NCBI GenBank assembly: GCA_964558235.1
Contig: CAZLCK010000007.1
Coordinates: 1-40,845 of the forward strand
DNA from: CAZLCK01 sp964558235
GTDB lineage: Bacteria; Actinomycetota; Coriobacteriia; Coriobacteriales; CADBOM01
Direction: 5' to 3'
DNA: 40,845 nt
Shown: positions 40,237-40,845 of the stretch, in pieces
How the letters are laid out: every line of letters starts with the position of its first letter
Numbering within the stretch: the stretch's first letter is position 1
Made by a program: the position numbers and the translations under genes
The notes under the pieces: model-generated
Told to the model about the DNA's origin: nothing
The model's input: the letters and a program-made list of their open reading frames with translations, nothing else
Database searches by the model: none

Positions 40237-40265
40237 TTTTTTCTTCATTTTCGAAAAGACTTTTT

Positions 40266-40302
40266 AAAGAGCCCTACTCTATGCCTAGCAGGGCTCTTTT
40301 AA
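40266..40302 (+). terminator. Rho-independent terminator after the ferredoxin gene
   Basis: AAAGAGCCCT (40266-40275) pairs perfectly with AGGGCTCTTT (40290-40299), with a 14-base loop and a short T-run. It lies 30 bases after the ferredoxin stop. Confidence 0.9.
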
Positions 40303-40631
40303 GTGTTGTGTACTGAGTATGTACACATTAATCTAATTGTAGATGAGTCTTTAGCGTGCCTAGTGATGCAGAAGCACACAGCCTTTAATCTATGAATTAC
40401 CCCCCCCCTCCCTTAAATTTTTTAAAAAAATAGGTCAGTTTATGGTAATTTTTGGCCGTATCTGGTAACTTTTACGTATTGGTGTGTGTTGGGCAAAACA
40501 CACAAAACCTATTAAATAGTTTCAGCTGTTCATTCAGTTTGTATTTCGTCGATAAATGAAGATTAATTGCAATAGTATTTTTAGCTGAGCTGGGTATGAA
40601 AACCAAATCAACTTTTTGTGAGGAAATGAAT
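40303..40631 (+). promoter_or_regulatory. Upstream region of the secreted-protein gene
   Basis: These 329 bases hold no gene. Items seen: an inverted repeat TGTGTAC/GTACACA (40307-40313, 40321-40327); a C9 tract at 40400-40408; a direct repeat TATGGTAAT and TCTGGTAAC with 20-base period (40441, 40461); a hairpin GTGTGTT/AACACAC (40484-40490, 40497-40503); and a possible promoter TTGGGC (40489-40494) with TTAAAT (40512-40517), 17 bases apart. The density of such elements suggests a controlled promoter. The promoter call is weak. Confidence 0.4.
40400..40408 (+). repeat. C9 homopolymer tract upstream of the secreted-protein gene
   Basis: Nine consecutive C, then T and CCC. It lies about 230 bases before the gene start. 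Such tracts are prone to slippage. Confidence 0.95.
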
Positions 40632-40845
40632 ATGAGTAGGGCAAAAAAGAAAACTTCACAGTTGCTAGCGCTTTTTATGGCGGCAATATTAGTGTTTTCA
40701 AACTTTGGTAGTGTCACACAGGCCGTGGCGGCTACTGCTGAGGGGGGGGGTACCACTGATTGCGCGATTAGCAACTATCTTGCAACCAGTGCTCTAACTG
40801 CCAGCCATAAATCGGACCTCTATCAGCAAAACTATCAGGAATCCG
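40632..40845 (+). CDS. N-terminal part of a secreted protein (cut by window edge)
   Basis: The frame runs open from 40632 to the end of the window, 71 codons. It begins MSRAKKKTSQLLALFMAAIL: a basic n-region, a hydrophobic core (about residues 10-27) and a likely signal-peptidase site after AVAATA (near residue 36). Mature sequence begins with EGGG, encoded by a run of nine G, then TTDCAISNYLATSALTASHK and a polar tail. An ATG two codons earlier (40626) is too close to the AGGA; the ATG at 40632 has it at seven bases. The family is not recognisable from the visible part; a surface or adhesin-like protein is a guess. Confidence 0.7.
   Translation, partial: MSRAKKKTSQLLALFMAAILVFSNFGSVTQAVAATAEGGGTTDCAISNYLATSALTASHKSDLYQQNYQES
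40742..40750 (+). repeat. G9 homopolymer tract inside the secreted-protein gene
   Basis: Nine consecutive G at codons 37-40, just after the predicted signal-peptide cleavage site. With nine G the frame stays open to the window edge; gain or loss of one base would shift it. Confidence 0.95.

Noticed and set aside
1..40845. tRNA or rRNA genes and CRISPR arrays
   Set aside because: I looked for TTCGA-type T-loops with matching stems, rRNA-like blocks and regularly spaced repeats and found none that held up.

Overview
The window looks like chromosomal DNA of an anaerobic, mid-to-low GC Gram-positive bacterium. Coriobacteriia, perhaps an Atopobiaceae relative, is my best guess from gene content and overall feel; I could not run a taxonomic search. 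The anaerobic signs are a four-subunit pyruvate:ferredoxin oxidoreductase, a clostridial-type ferredoxin, and the oxygen-independent corrin pathway (CbiK, CbiD, CbiG).

Layout. 1-1234: end of a probable dnaX, then ybaB and recR, the classic recombination/replication trio. 1235-4575: leader region and por operon (gamma, delta, alpha, beta), ending at a bidirectional terminator shared with the convergent metF. 4777-7078: metF and a lipid-kinase gene on the minus strand. 7149-10925: rnd, a zinc metallopeptidase, xseA, xseB and a HIT gene on the plus strand. 10884-11405: a 100-N assembly gap whose flanks are an identical 55 bp, then a MITE-like inverted-repeat element. 11406-12398: pta on the minus strand. 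12399-12744: three imperfect tandem repeats and a hairpin. 12745-15115: glf and a family 2 glycosyltransferase (cell-surface glycan). 15127-18590: cobalt ECF importer cbiMNQO on the minus strand behind a cobalamin riboswitch. 18728-38540: about 20 kb of co-directional corrin and early tetrapyrrole genes. 38616-40236: rlmD-type rRNA methyltransferase and a small ferredoxin. 40303-40845: a regulatory region and the start of a secreted protein with poly-C and poly-G tracts.

How the genes work together. The 20-kb block encodes every step from glutamyl-tRNA to adenosylcobinamide phosphate except adenosylation: HemA, HemL, HemB, HemC, HemD and CobA make precorrin-2; SirC and CbiK make cobalt-sirohydrochlorin; CbiL, H, F, G, D, J, ET, C, A, P, B and CobD finish the corrin ring and its aminopropanol arm. 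The adjacent CbiMNQO brings in the cobalt. There is no hemE or later heme gene and no nucleotide-loop gene (cobU/S/T) here, so this set of early tetrapyrrole enzymes appears dedicated to cobalamin.

Most notable points: a three-domain HemA-CbiJ-SirC fusion; tandem-repeat linkers inside three separate cobalamin enzymes; a secreted-protein gene carrying a G9 tract just after its signal peptide, with a C9 tract upstream, suggesting phase variation; a compact element with terminal inverted repeats next to pta; and an assembly gap that is probably not a real gap.
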